NCBI GenBank assembly: GCA_016296505.1
Contig: JAEDJD010000003.1
Span: 62,001-126,000, forward strand
Length of the DNA: 64,000 bases
Source: Oscillospiraceae bacterium
GTDB lineage: Bacteria; Bacillota; Clostridia; Oscillospirales; Ruminococcaceae
Reading direction: 5' to 3'
Part shown: one piece after another, positions 35,610 through 44,199 of the stretch
How positions within the stretch are numbered: the stretch's first letter is position 1
Layout of the letters: each line of letters begins with the position of its first letter
Translations under genes and position numbers: made by a program
Notes under the pieces: generated by a model
What the model saw: only the letters and a program-made list of their open reading frames with translations
What the model was told of the DNA's origin: nothing
Database searches by the model: none

Positions 35610-37166
35610 ATGAAGCGTTCAAAAAAACAATTCATGCAGAGGGATTCTGCCGCATCCGGCGAGAGTACGCTGCAGAAGGGCTATCTCTTTGCCGGCTTGA
35701 TGCTGCTTGCCGGAATCGTGGTTGCACTGATTTCCGCAGCGGTTCATCGCAGCAATGAGGGTCAGCCTGTGATTTCTGACGCGTCGGATTATGTGACGGA
35801 TCACGTGACAATGTGGGCGGGCGCAGAGCTTCCTTCCCCGTATTCGTTCCTCTACAAGCGGACAAGTATTCTTGTCAGCGACGTGCGATATCTGGAACTG
35901 CCCGATACGACAACGGTTGGCGACCAAGATGTGGCGATTCTCGTGCAGCTCAAGGACGGTACAACGCGAACCGAGAACGCTGTTCTCACAGTGATGGAAC
36001 CGGTCATGGATATGGAGGCAGGTACCGTTGCAACGGTTGAGGAGCTGCTCGGCAGCGGATTTGCAGGCGCAACCGTTTCGCCGCCGCTTTCCGATTTTAC
36101 AACGATCGGTCGCTATCCCGTTACGGTGACGCTGAATGGCAAGCAGATTCCGTTTGAGCTTTGCGTGCAGGATACTACGCCGCCGTCGGCGGAAATCAAA
36201 CAGAATCTCAATTTCTACTTGAATCAGAAAATCAGCGCAGAGGATTTTGTGGCAAGCTGGAACGATATTTCGACAGTCGATTTCTATTTCTCAGAGGAAC
36301 CGCAGTCGATTACGTCCGGTACGAAACATACGCAGATTATCATTGTCGACGCGGCAGGCAACAGCCAGACCTATGATGTGCAGTACAGCGTTTCCGGAGA
36401 CGGTGAGGTGCCCGAAATCCGCGGAATCGGTCCAATGCGTACATTCGTCAATGTTCCGATTGATTATATGCGCGGCGTCACCGCGTTTGACAGCGTGGAC
36501 GGCGTGCTGGAGGTCGAAGTGAGCGAGCCGGCAGGCTTCAGTATTGCAAAGGCTGGCACGTATCAGATTACATATTCCGCAACGGATTCCGCCGGCAATG
36601 TCGGGAAGCAGACTGCAGTGCTTGAAGTGCTCGACTCCTTTGACAGCGCCAGTATGATTCAGTCGGAGGATGTGATGCGTATGGGCGACTATATCATCCA
36701 TCAGATTGAAAAAACGACGTCTAATGTCGATCAGAAGGCGTTTGCAAGAGCGATTTTTGATTATGTGAAGACGCATCTGAATTATGTCAACGGAAATAAT
36801 GAGGATGACTGGCAGGTTGCCGCTGTGGATGCGCTGACGCTTGGATACGGTGATTCCGCTTGCTTCTATGGTCTTTCCAGACTGCTTCTGACCTGTGCAG
36901 GCTATGACAATATGATGGTGGAACGTCAGAATCCGAATCTGCTTGAGGCGGAGGACGATGAAGAAGATAATAAACCTGTCTGGTATGCGCAGCATTTCTG
37001 GAATCTGGTTCGCGTCAACGGCGCATGGTATCACTTCGACGCCTGCCCCTATTGCGGCGGAAATGATTTCTTCCTCTGGACAGACGCTCAGATCGACGCG
37101 TTCTCGGCGGCAAATGGAAATTGCTTTGAGCGTGATAAGAGTCTCTATCCGGTTACGCCGGGCTGA
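35610..37166 (+). CDS. Membrane-anchored transglutaminase-like protein
   Basis: 518 residues. A membrane helix at ~24-45 places the remainder outside. Two or three Ig-like/bacterial surface modules follow (~75-355; 'FSIAKAGTYQITYSATDSAGNVG'). The C-terminal ~150 residues form a transglutaminase-like fold with a plausible triad C418 ('GDSACFYG'), H462 ('AQHFWNLV') and D477 ('YHFDAC'). Such domains act as proteases or peptide crosslinkers at the cell surface. The ATG at 35610 follows GAAAGG. Confidence 0.85.
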   Translation: MKRSKKQFMQRDSAASGESTLQKGYLFAGLMLLAGIVVALISAAVHRSNEGQPVISDASDYVTDHVTMWAGAELPSPYSFLYKRTSILVSDVRYLELPDTTTVGDQDVAILVQLKDGTTRTENAVLTVMEPVMDMEAGTVATVEELLGSGFAGATVSPPLSDFTTIGRYPVTVTLNGKQIPFELCVQDTTPPSAEIKQNLNFYLNQKISAEDFVASWNDISTVDFYFSEEPQSITSGTKHTQIIIVDAAGNSQTYDVQYSVSGDGEVPEIRGIGPMRTFVNVPIDYMRGVTAFDSVDGVLEVEVSEPAGFSIAKAGTYQITYSATDSAGNVGKQTAVLEVLDSFDSASMIQSEDVMRMGDYIIHQIEKTTSNVDQKAFARAIFDYVKTHLNYVNGNNEDDWQVAAVDALTLGYGDSACFYGLSRLLLTCAGYDNMMVERQNPNLLEAEDDEEDNKPVWYAQHFWNLVRVNGAWYHFDACPYCGGNDFFLWTDAQIDAFSAANGNCFERDKSLYPVTPG

Positions 37167-37228
37167 TAGATATACAATGAAATCAAACTAAAAGGAAAAA
37201 TGAAATCATAATAAAAGGATTGTTGGGA

Positions 37229-38062
37229 ATGGGGATTTTTCGGAGATCCAATTCGGATCGTGTGAAATTTCACAGTAAGGATCATGTGGAGCGCGGCGAG
37301 TTTCGCGGCAGTACGATCACAGCAGTGGAAGTGCCGGAAAAAATACGGCTGATTGGGGAAAGTGCATTCCGTGAATGCAGAAATCTGAGAAGTGTCTCGC
37401 TGCCGAATGGGGTTTGCGAGCTGGGTGCGTATGCGTTTCGTGACTGCGATATGCTGGAGCGTATCGAGATGCCGGAGGAAATGCGTTATCCGGATGGCGA
37501 AGCTGGCAAAATCCAGATCGGGTGCTTTGAGGGATGCGGTTTGCTTCGGGAGATTGTAATTCCGGAGGGTGTTGCCGTCATCGACGCCAATACGTTCTTG
37601 AACTGTGCGGCATTGGAAACCGTTACGCTGCCGCGTTCGATTCGTGCGATCCGCAGCGGCGCGTTCGCCGGCTGCGCAAGACTCAAAACGCTGAATATAC
37701 CGGTGATGCCCGATTTGATTGCATTGAATGCGTTTCGCGATACGCCGCAGCAGGAGCGTATTCTGACGCAGCGTAAGCCGGTGCTGACAATTATGCACAC
37801 ATCGTCATTTGGTCTGCCGGAGATTTTCCAGTTTACTGCGTCGCCGCATCTGATCGGTACGGAGCAGACGGATGGCACTATGACCGTGATGCTGGACGTT
37901 TGCGACGAAACACGTATTTGCTTCCGGATTATGCAGTATAAGCACGCGGGCGGCAGCCATGTTGTCCCGTTCAATACGCCGACCCGACTCTTTTATGAGG
38001 AGTACGATTGTCAGGGAAGAACCGGCTTGCAAAAGGAAGAAATCGTTGCGACTTATCGCTGA
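37229..38062 (+). CDS. BspA-type leucine-rich-repeat protein
   Basis: 277 residues without a signal peptide. Four or so LRR_5 repeats lie at ~30-170, with the characteristic 'IGESAFRECRNLRSVSLPNGVCELGAYAF' and 'VIDANTFLNCAALETVTLPRSI'. The last ~100 residues are beta-rich and unassigned. Cytoplasmic LRR_5 proteins are common in Ruminococcus and their role is unknown. AAAGGA precedes it; TTG codons three codons earlier are alternatives. Confidence 0.8.
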   Translation: MGIFRRSNSDRVKFHSKDHVERGEFRGSTITAVEVPEKIRLIGESAFRECRNLRSVSLPNGVCELGAYAFRDCDMLERIEMPEEMRYPDGEAGKIQIGCFEGCGLLREIVIPEGVAVIDANTFLNCAALETVTLPRSIRAIRSGAFAGCARLKTLNIPVMPDLIALNAFRDTPQQERILTQRKPVLTIMHTSSFGLPEIFQFTASPHLIGTEQTDGTMTVMLDVCDETRICFRIMQYKHAGGSHVVPFNTPTRLFYEEYDCQGRTGLQKEEIVATYR

Positions 38063-38113
38063 CGCGCTTTGCAGACTTCGGATATTCGATCATCAGAAAG
38101 GACGGATGCGATT

Positions 38114-38551
38114 ATGGTGCTGACTTTCAAACGATTGCGCGACCATGCGAAAATACCTTCCAGAGCAACAGAATCCAGTGCCGGAATGGATCTTTCTGCG
38201 GCATTGACGGAGCCGGTTGAAATTCCACCGCATGAGATTCGGCTGATTCCGACTGGTATTGCAGCTGCGCCGGATTGCAAAGACGTCATGCTGTTGCTCT
38301 GTGCGCGTTCTGGTCTTGCAGCAAAGCATGGCATTGGATTGGCAAATGGCGTTGGTATCGTCGATGCGGATTATCGCGGAGAAATTTGCGTGGCGCTGAT
38401 CAATCAGAGCGATGTGCCGTTTACGGTGACGGATGGCTTGCGTATTGCACAGATGATTGCAGTGCCGGTCATTCTGCCCAAAATTGTGGAATCTGATATT
38501 CTGCCGGAGACAGACCGCGGAAGCGGCGGCTTCGGCTCAACAGGCTTTTAA
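38114..38551 (+). CDS. dut: dUTP diphosphatase
   Basis: 145 residues, trimeric dUTPase family. It hydrolyses dUTP to dUMP, keeping uracil out of DNA. The five motifs are present: 'SAGMDL', 'ARSGLA', 'GIVDADYRGEI', 'RIAQMI' and the C-terminal 'GSGGFGSTGF' (Phe stacking on uracil). An ATG 15 codons upstream lies before the AAAGGA site and is rejected. The DUF4321 gene follows by 38 bp. Confidence 0.96.
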   Translation: MVLTFKRLRDHAKIPSRATESSAGMDLSAALTEPVEIPPHEIRLIPTGIAAAPDCKDVMLLLCARSGLAAKHGIGLANGVGIVDADYRGEICVALINQSDVPFTVTDGLRIAQMIAVPVILPKIVESDILPETDRGSGGFGSTGF

Positions 38552-38589
38552 ACTGATCAAACAGATACAGAACAAGGAAGGAATACAAA

Positions 38590-38853
38590 ATGAAAAATAA
38601 GCTCGTTTATCTGCTTATGATTATTATGGCGATCGTATTTGGCTATCTGCTCGGAAATGTCTGCGCGGGACTTTCAGAACCGACCGTTGCATGGCTCGGT
38701 ACGTCGCTGAACTTTGGATTAGGTCCGGCAACGCTTGATCTTCATGCGTTTTCGATTACGCTCGGACTGCATTTAGCGATCAATCCCATTCAGATTATAC
38801 TTGTCTTGCTGGCGATTGTCCTTTCACCGAAAATCGCGGCTTCTATCAAATAA
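38590..38853 (+). CDS. DUF4321 small membrane protein
   Basis: 87 residues, two membrane helices. 'GYLLGNVCAG' and 'SLNFGLGPATLDLHAFSITLGLHLAINPIQ' fit DUF4321, found throughout Clostridia often near dut/maf or shape genes. Function unknown. AAGGAAGG precedes the ATG and a strong terminator follows. Confidence 0.85.
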   Translation: MKNKLVYLLMIIMAIVFGYLLGNVCAGLSEPTVAWLGTSLNFGLGPATLDLHAFSITLGLHLAINPIQIILVLLAIVLSPKIAASIK

Positions 38854-38863
38854 AATATGTAGC

Positions 38864-38895
38864 GTATCGCAGGGCTTGTCTCTGCGATACTTTTT
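38864..38895 (+). terminator. Terminator after the DUF4321 gene
   Basis: 9-bp perfect stem GTATCGCAG/CTGCGATAC followed by TTTTT. Confidence 0.9.
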
Positions 38896-38934
38896 CAGCA
38901 GGGATATCCGTCCCAATGTTGTCGATTGCATGAA

Positions 38935-38970
38935 AAACCGTGATTCAGCTTGTGTTCTGAATCACGGTTT
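38935..38970 (-). terminator. Terminator of the sortase operon
   Basis: 14-bp perfect stem AAACCGTGATTCAG/CTGAATCACGGTTT with a T-run on the minus strand. Confidence 0.8.
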
Positions 38971-39026
38971 TCTGTTAGAGATATAGCATCGTCAAAGCCT
39001 TAGCCGGAAACGACTCCGACAAAGCG

Positions 39027-39926
39027 TTAGTGTTTTGCGTTCCGGACGATCTCGCGCTTATGCTTACGCAGACGAATCCATCCGAAAATCAAGTACATAA
39101 CCGCGGCTGCTGCAATGCCGCCGATCGCAGTCAGAATGACCGCCTTGGTATTGGTGTAGAGGAATCCGGTAATTGCGGCGAAGGTCTGGTCTGTCTTGAC
39201 GGAAAACCGGTCGAACCAACGCGTCTGATGGAGCCAGACGGATGGAATCAGCAGCAGTGCAGACGCAATCAACGCCGATGTGCCGCACCAGTAGAAGCCG
39301 TTGCCGCGTTCATGCACATTGATGAGAAAGAGCAGCGCCATAAATAAAATCACGACTGCAATCAACACGAGCGCAGCAATGCCAACCCATGGTACATATG
39401 GCTTTGCTTTTTTGATTACACCGGCGTCATGGAGCGAGCCAAAACGGAATACGTCGCAGGCGGCGATGATATTGGATTCTGCCGCGTCTGTTGTCGAACG
39501 GATTGCTTCCTCAAAGGTTTCGTTTTGATTGATGTTTTGTTCTTCCGCATAGGATATGAAAAATTCGCGGATTGACGCTTCCGGTTCCGAGAAATCCGGT
39601 GTTACGCCAAGACTTGCGGAATCGCCGCGCAGATAGGCAAAGCCATTCGTGATGATATCCTGAATGATCGGTTTGAGCGCGTCCTCGGAAATTGCGGACG
39701 CATAGACATCTGCCGGAATACCGGTTGTGCTTGCCTGCTGTTTGAAATCATTTTCCAGCGCGATATGGACGCGTTCTGCAAGATTTTGCGAATCAACGAT
39801 GAAAAGCGCCGTATTGGTATCGAGCGCACAGTATCGCATGACGCCGGCAAGCGCAGCGCCGACCATCAGAAAAATCAGCAGAAGCGAGAAAATTACGCTT
39901 GTGATATAGGTGGAGGCTTTTTTCAT
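39027..39926 (-). CDS. Membrane protein of the sortase operon
   Basis: 299 residues. A membrane helix at ~8-30 precedes a ~140-residue exposed region, then three helices (~185-207, ~215-235, ~265-288) and a basic tail. I do not recognise the family. It overlaps the sortase gene by ATGA and ends the operon, so a role in presenting or processing the sortase substrate is a reasonable guess. Confidence 0.75.
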   Translation of the reverse strand: MKKASTYITSVIFSLLLIFLMVGAALAGVMRYCALDTNTALFIVDSQNLAERVHIALENDFKQQASTTGIPADVYASAISEDALKPIIQDIITNGFAYLRGDSASLGVTPDFSEPEASIREFFISYAEEQNINQNETFEEAIRSTTDAAESNIIAACDVFRFGSLHDAGVIKKAKPYVPWVGIAALVLIAVVILFMALLFLINVHERGNGFYWCGTSALIASALLLIPSVWLHQTRWFDRFSVKTDQTFAAITGFLYTNTKAVILTAIGGIAAAAVMYLIFGWIRLRKHKREIVRNAKH

Positions 39927-40627
39927 TGCGCGCCTCCTTCCTGCGAACTCTGCGTATAGAAATGCTTTTCAACCGGTACGCAGCGCACGCCGATTCGCTG
40001 ATCCGGACTGCCCAGCACCTGCGGCTTGCAGGTATAGAGCGTGAGGTATTCCGCGTCCTTCGGGACGGCAAGATAGCGCTTGTCAGTCTTATCAAATTCG
40101 ATCTGCTCGGTGACCTCGTAGATGAATTTGCCGTAATTGGTATAGAGCGTGATTTGATCGCCGACTTGTACGTTTTTCAGCTCGGCGAAATAGGTTGTCA
40201 CGTGCGCGTCGATGACGGTATTGCCGGGATTTTCGCCGATCACAGCGGATTGTGTGGAGTGGCAGGCGCCGCGTTCCAGCAGCTCCGCATTGACGCCGTA
40301 ATAGACGCCGACATAGATTCCCACAGATTCAATTTCCAGCATGGCGTACTGCTCGCCAAAGGTCGGATACTTGATTTCGCCTTCTTCAAAGGTTTCGTCA
40401 GCGGCATTATCCTTGCTGATTTCCTGTTCAATAATATTGAGTCCATCGGTCTGCGCCGTTGTTTTGAGATTATCCATAAATGCGATATTCAGATAATTCT
40501 GCAAACGGTGTATCGGCGCAAGTACGTAGAATAGAATCAGAATACCGGCGGTCAGCAGCAGCAGAAACAGGGGCGTCAGAATCAGAATGACTCGCTCACC
40601 GCGTTTATTTTGTGTTTGTTCAGCCAT
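39923..40627 (-). CDS. Sortase (class D-like)
   Basis: 234 residues. A membrane helix at ~13-36 anchors the enzyme. The catalytic set fits H142 ('VIDAHVTTYF'), C200 ('TLYTC') and an Arg in 'PDQRIGVRC'. 'FAELKNVQVGDQITLYT' is the usual sortase strand pair. Sortases cleave a C-terminal sorting signal and attach proteins to the cell wall. Note the usual 'AGH' is replaced by 'DAH'. The gene directly upstream encodes a protein with a sorting-signal-like tail, its likely substrate. Confidence 0.88.
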   Translation of the reverse strand: MAEQTQNKRGERVILILTPLFLLLLTAGILILFYVLAPIHRLQNYLNIAFMDNLKTTAQTDGLNIIEQEISKDNAADETFEEGEIKYPTFGEQYAMLEIESVGIYVGVYYGVNAELLERGACHSTQSAVIGENPGNTVIDAHVTTYFAELKNVQVGDQITLYTNYGKFIYEVTEQIEFDKTDKRYLAVPKDAEYLTLYTCKPQVLGSPDQRIGVRCVPVEKHFYTQSSQEGGAQ

Positions 40628-40628
40628 A

Positions 40629-41459
40629 TTACGCGTTCTGCTCCTCTTTGCGCTGCTTGCGGGTGAACAGCGTCAGACCGCCGATGGCGCTGAGAATCAT
40701 CGCGGAGCTGCCCAGTACCGGAACAGTCGTATCCCAGCCGGTATCGTCAACGGATGTGCCGACGCTGGAAACGTCGATCAGCGTGCCGTCGCTGTTGCGG
40801 ACGGAGTAACTGATGCCGTCGCCGTCCAATTTATCCACGGTGATATTCATGCCGAGTTCCTTGCCAAGTTCAATGAAGCCGTTTGCGATTGTTGCCTGAC
40901 TATCCGTATCCATCTGTTTGATGATGCTGTTGCGCTCGGACGTGGAGAGGTTTGCAAGGAATGATGCGCGTTCAGATTCCGGCAGACTTGCGATATACGC
41001 TTTTTTCTCGTCCAGCGTCATATTGATAAAGGGCTTTTCCGTTACGACAGGAGCCGCAGGCGTTTCGGATACTGTTGTCGTATTTGTCGTATCGGCAGGA
41101 GTGCTCTGCGGCGGCGCGGTTGTATCCGTGCTCGCGTTCTTGATATCCTCTCCGGAAATGCCGAACTGTGCGCCGACTGCATTCCAGATATCGTCCTCAT
41201 AGATTTCGACCATATCCGCCCAGACATCATAGGTAAAATAATTGCCGTTGATGCTCATGCCGTTCGCGTCGTGCTCGGTATTTTGATACTGGATTTTCGC
41301 CTCTTGGATCATAGATTCCGGCAGACCGATGCGGCGCATGGCGGCGTATACGTCCTCAACGCTGCTCGCCGAGACGGAAAACGGCATGACGGCGCCGCAA
41401 AGCAGAACCGCAGCGCTTGCTGCAATATGGGCGATCAGCTTGTTTTTTTGATTTTTCAT
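40629..41459 (-). CDS. Secreted protein with sorting-signal-like C-terminus
   Basis: 276 residues. Signal peptide (1-~32), a helical N-terminal domain, a Thr/Pro-rich linker (~107-142), and a helical region. The tail is 'VPVLGSSAMILSAIGGLTLFT' followed by 'RKQRKEE', the hydrophobic-plus-basic plan of a wall-sorting signal, but with no LPXTG; the nearest motif would be around 'DTTVPV'. AAAGGAG sets the start 46 codons inside the longest frame. Its stop is 1 bp from the sortase start, so it is probably the dedicated substrate. Confidence 0.8.
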   Translation of the reverse strand: MKNQKNKLIAHIAASAAVLLCGAVMPFSVSASSVEDVYAAMRRIGLPESMIQEAKIQYQNTEHDANGMSINGNYFTYDVWADMVEIYEDDIWNAVGAQFGISGEDIKNASTDTTAPPQSTPADTTNTTTVSETPAAPVVTEKPFINMTLDEKKAYIASLPESERASFLANLSTSERNSIIKQMDTDSQATIANGFIELGKELGMNITVDKLDGDGISYSVRNSDGTLIDVSSVGTSVDDTGWDTTVPVLGSSAMILSAIGGLTLFTRKQRKEEQNA

Positions 41460-41526
41460 GGATGAACTCCTTTCGGTATAAAGGGCGTCGGGTTTTCGCG
41501 AAACTGTATCAAACAATCTAATATGT

Positions 41527-41555
41527 ATTATAGCATATTTTTCGTGAAAATGCAA
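41527..41555 (-). promoter_or_regulatory. Promoter of the sortase operon
   Basis: TTGCAT, 17 bp, TATAAT on the minus strand, ~65 bp before the start codon. Confidence 0.8.
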
Positions 41556-41630
41556 CTCTCGCCTTGATTTTTCAGATTTTACACACATTTTGTACAAACG
41601 GATTTTATCTGCATTTTCGGCATTGCCGGC

Positions 41631-41659
41631 TTGCTTTTTTTTGAAAAGTGTGTTATACT
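41631..41659 (+). promoter_or_regulatory. Promoter of the topoisomerase operon
   Basis: TTGCTT, 17 bp, TATACT with an extended TG. Confidence 0.7.
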
Positions 41660-41696
41660 AATAAAATATGACTATTTAATGAAAGGATCATCTTGC

Positions 41697-43679
41697 ATGG
41701 CGAAAAAACAGCAGGAATACGGCAATGAGAGTATTACGATGCTCAAAGGTCCCGATAAGGTCCGGAAACGTCCTTCCGTGATATTCGGCTCGGACAGTCT
41801 GGACGGCTGCGCGCATTCTGTGTTCGAGGTCATTACGAATTCCATCGACGAGGCGCGTGCCGGCTTTGGTCAGAAGATCATCATTACACGGTATCTCGAT
41901 CATTCCGTAGAGGTGGAGGATTTCGGCAGAGGCTGTCCGGTTGACTGGAACGCTTCCGAGGAGCGCTATAACTGGGAACTTGTGTACTGCGAGCTGTATG
42001 CAGGCGGCAAGTATGACGCAGAAGCGGATACCTATGCCTATTCGCTGGGTCTGAACGGCTTAGGTCTTTGCGCAACGCAGTTTGCCTCGTCGTATATGGA
42101 TGTCACGGTCGTTCGCGACGGACAGGAATATACGCTGCATTTTGAAAAGGGCGAGAATATCGGCGGTTTGCAAAAAAAAGCGTCCACGCGTAAGCAGACC
42201 GGTACCAAAACGCGTTGGAAGCCCGATTTAGAGGTCTTTACGGATATTGCAGTGACGGATGAATGGTTCCGCGATGTTCTGAAACGGCAGGCGGTTGTCA
42301 ATCCGAATCTGCTGTTTATATACCGCAACGAGGTCACGCCGGGCAAGTACGAAACGACCGAGTTCTTCTATGAGAACGGTATCACCGATTATGTCAATGA
42401 GATCGCCGGCGATAAGCCCTTGACGCCGGTGCAGTTCTTTTCTGCCGATCGCAAGGGACGCGATCGCGCCGACCGTGACGAATATAAGGTCAAGCTGTCC
42501 GTTGCATTCGCGTTTTCCAATCAGGTGCAGCGGCTTGAGTATTATCATAATTCAAGCTGGCTGGAACACGGCGGTTCGCCCGATGACGCCGTCAAGCGTG
42601 CCTTTACCGCGCAGATTGACGCATTCCTGAAAAATAACAATCGCTATCAGAAGAATGAGGGTAAGATTACATTTCTGGATATACAGGATTGTCTTGTGCT
42701 GGTTTCATCCTCGTTTTCGACGATTGCTTCCTACGCCAATCAGACGAAAAAAGCAATCACAAACCGTTTTGTCTATGAAGCAATGACGGAGTTTCTGAAG
42801 CATCAGCTTGAGGTTTATTTTACCGAAAATCCGGACGACGCAGCGCGTATTGCCGAACAGGTGCTGATTAACAAGCGCAGCCGCGAAAATGCCGAGCGTA
42901 CCCGTCTGAATATCAAAAAGAAGCTCTCCGGCAATCTCGATCTTTCCAATATGGTGCCGAAATTCGTAGACTGCCGTTCCAAGGACACCGACCGGCGCGA
43001 GCTGTATATCGTGGAGGGCGATTCCGCGCTCGGTTCCGTCAAAATGGCGCGTGACGCGGAATTTCAGGCAGTCATTCCGGTACGCGGCAAGATCCTGAAC
43101 TGTCTGAAAGCGGATTATGTCCGCATCTTCAAATCGGAAATAATTACCGATTTGCTCAAGGTGCTCGGCTGCGGCGTCGAGGTCACGACAAAGGCGAATA
43201 AAGAGCTTGCGACATTTAATCTCGAAAATCTGCGCTGGAATAAAATCGTCATCTGTACGGACGCCGACGAGGACGGATTCCATATCCGCACGCTGATTCT
43301 GACAATGATCTATCGTCTTGCGCCGACGCTGATTCGCGAGGGCTATGTCTATATCGCAGAATCGCCGTTGTTTGAAATCACAACCAAGGACCGTACCTAT
43401 TTCGCCTATGACGAAAAGGAACGCGTCAGGATTCTCCAGATGATCGAGGGGCAGAAATATACGCTCCAGCGCTCAAAGGGTCTTGGTGAGAACGAAGCTG
43501 AAATGATGGCGCTGACAACGATGAATCCCCAAACGCGCCGCATCATCAAGATTACGCCGGAAGCTGCGGAAGCAACATTTGATATGTTTGATATGCTGCT
43601 TGGCGATAACCTTGCAGCCCGTAAGGACTATATCGCAGAACACGGCGGCGATTACCTCGATCTCGCAGACATCAGCTAA
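41697..43679 (+). CDS. parE: Type IIA DNA topoisomerase subunit B (ParE-like)
   Basis: 660 residues. GHKL ATPase domain with 'EVITNSIDEARAG' (Mg/ATP Asn, Glu) and 'GLNGLGLCATQF', a transducer domain, then TOPRIM with 'LYIVEGDSALG' and the metal-binding 'CTDADEDGFHIRTLIL'. It pairs with the subunit A gene downstream; the complex relaxes or decatenates DNA. It differs from canonical GyrB in the ATP-lid region ('GRGCPVDW', not 'GRGIP'), so it is a divergent ParE-type copy. AAAGGA precedes the ATG; the longer frame overlaps the promoter. Confidence 0.9.
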   Translation: MAKKQQEYGNESITMLKGPDKVRKRPSVIFGSDSLDGCAHSVFEVITNSIDEARAGFGQKIIITRYLDHSVEVEDFGRGCPVDWNASEERYNWELVYCELYAGGKYDAEADTYAYSLGLNGLGLCATQFASSYMDVTVVRDGQEYTLHFEKGENIGGLQKKASTRKQTGTKTRWKPDLEVFTDIAVTDEWFRDVLKRQAVVNPNLLFIYRNEVTPGKYETTEFFYENGITDYVNEIAGDKPLTPVQFFSADRKGRDRADRDEYKVKLSVAFAFSNQVQRLEYYHNSSWLEHGGSPDDAVKRAFTAQIDAFLKNNNRYQKNEGKITFLDIQDCLVLVSSSFSTIASYANQTKKAITNRFVYEAMTEFLKHQLEVYFTENPDDAARIAEQVLINKRSRENAERTRLNIKKKLSGNLDLSNMVPKFVDCRSKDTDRRELYIVEGDSALGSVKMARDAEFQAVIPVRGKILNCLKADYVRIFKSEIITDLLKVLGCGVEVTTKANKELATFNLENLRWNKIVICTDADEDGFHIRTLILTMIYRLAPTLIREGYVYIAESPLFEITTKDRTYFAYDEKERVRILQMIEGQKYTLQRSKGLGENEAEMMALTTMNPQTRRIIKITPEAAEATFDMFDMLLGDNLAARKDYIAEHGGDYLDLADIS

Positions 43680-43682
43680 GAT

Positions 43683-43735
43683 AGGAGTTAGGAGATAGGA
43701 GTTAGAAGATGTCGTGTCCGCTTGCGCGGACGATT
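43683..43735. repeat. Left inverted repeat of the cassette
   Basis: Heptamers AGGAGTT, AGGAGAT, AGGAGTT, AGAAGAT lie at 43683-43710, then GTC and a hairpin GTCCGC-TTGC-GCGGAC (43716-43731) ending GATT. Confidence 0.8.
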
Positions 43736-43756
43736 CGTTAGTGAGGACTGATCATT

Positions 43757-44119
43757 ATGAATCAAAGTACAGCAAAAGAAAAGAGCAAGGTATTTGCTAT
43801 TCGTATTATACGGATGTATCAGTATCTGATCGAAAAGAAGCATGAATATGTGCTTTCAAAGCAGGTTCTCCGAAGCGGTACGAGCATCGGTGCGAATATT
43901 GCCGAAGCAAACTGCGCAAGCAGCCGGAAGGATTTTGCCGCAAAGCTGTATATTGCTTTCAAGGAATGTTCTGAAACGCTGTATTGGCTGAAACTCCTGT
44001 ATGAAACAAATTATATCACAGAAGCGATGTATCGGTCCATTCGGAAAGACTGCGATGAGTTATATCGTTTACTGTCAGCATCAACCAGAACAGTGAAGAA
44101 AAATGTTGAACAGGAATAA
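43757..44119 (+). CDS. Four-helix-bundle protein (S23/IVP, Avd-like family)
   Basis: 120 residues. 'FAIRIIRMYQYLIEKKHEYVLSKQVLRSGTSIGANIAEANCASSRKDFAAKLYIAFKECSETLYWLKLL' carries the 'RSGTSIGANIAEA' signature of the 23S-rRNA intervening-sequence protein family. Members include proteins encoded in rRNA insertions and Avd of diversity-generating retroelements; they form pentameric barrels that bind nucleic acid. No reverse transcriptase is nearby, so this is a solo member. GAGGA precedes the ATG. It sits inside inverted repeats within a topoisomerase operon. Confidence 0.9.
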   Translation: MNQSTAKEKSKVFAIRIIRMYQYLIEKKHEYVLSKQVLRSGTSIGANIAEANCASSRKDFAAKLYIAFKECSETLYWLKLLYETNYITEAMYRSIRKDCDELYRLLSASTRTVKKNVEQE

Positions 44120-44124
44120 ATATA

Positions 44125-44180
44125 AATCGTCCGCAGAGCGGACACCGCAACTTCTCACTGCTCACTCCTCACTTCTCACT
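44125..44180. repeat. Right inverted repeat of the cassette
   Basis: On the minus strand it reads heptamers AGTGAGA, AGTGAGG, AGTGAGC, AGTGAGA, AGTTGCG (44180 to 44146), then GTGTCCGC-TCT-GCGGACGATT. Confidence 0.8.
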
Positions 44181-44199
44181 GGATCGGAAAGGATGAAAG

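Larger units (their letters stand above)
43683..44180. mobile_element. Small inverted-repeat cassette carrying a four-helix-bundle gene
   Basis: About 500 bp, placed between the parE stop (3 bp away) and the parC ribosome site. Both ends match in inverted orientation over ~55 bp: a block of 7-bp repeats, then GTGTCCGC, a short loop, and GCGGACGATT. It contains one gene. No target-site duplication or transposase is seen, so movement would need outside enzymes. That it is mobile is inference from structure. Confidence 0.6.

Noticed and set aside
43683..44180. Diversity-generating retroelement
   Set aside because: The four-helix-bundle gene resembles Avd, but no reverse transcriptase or template/variable repeat pair lies nearby.
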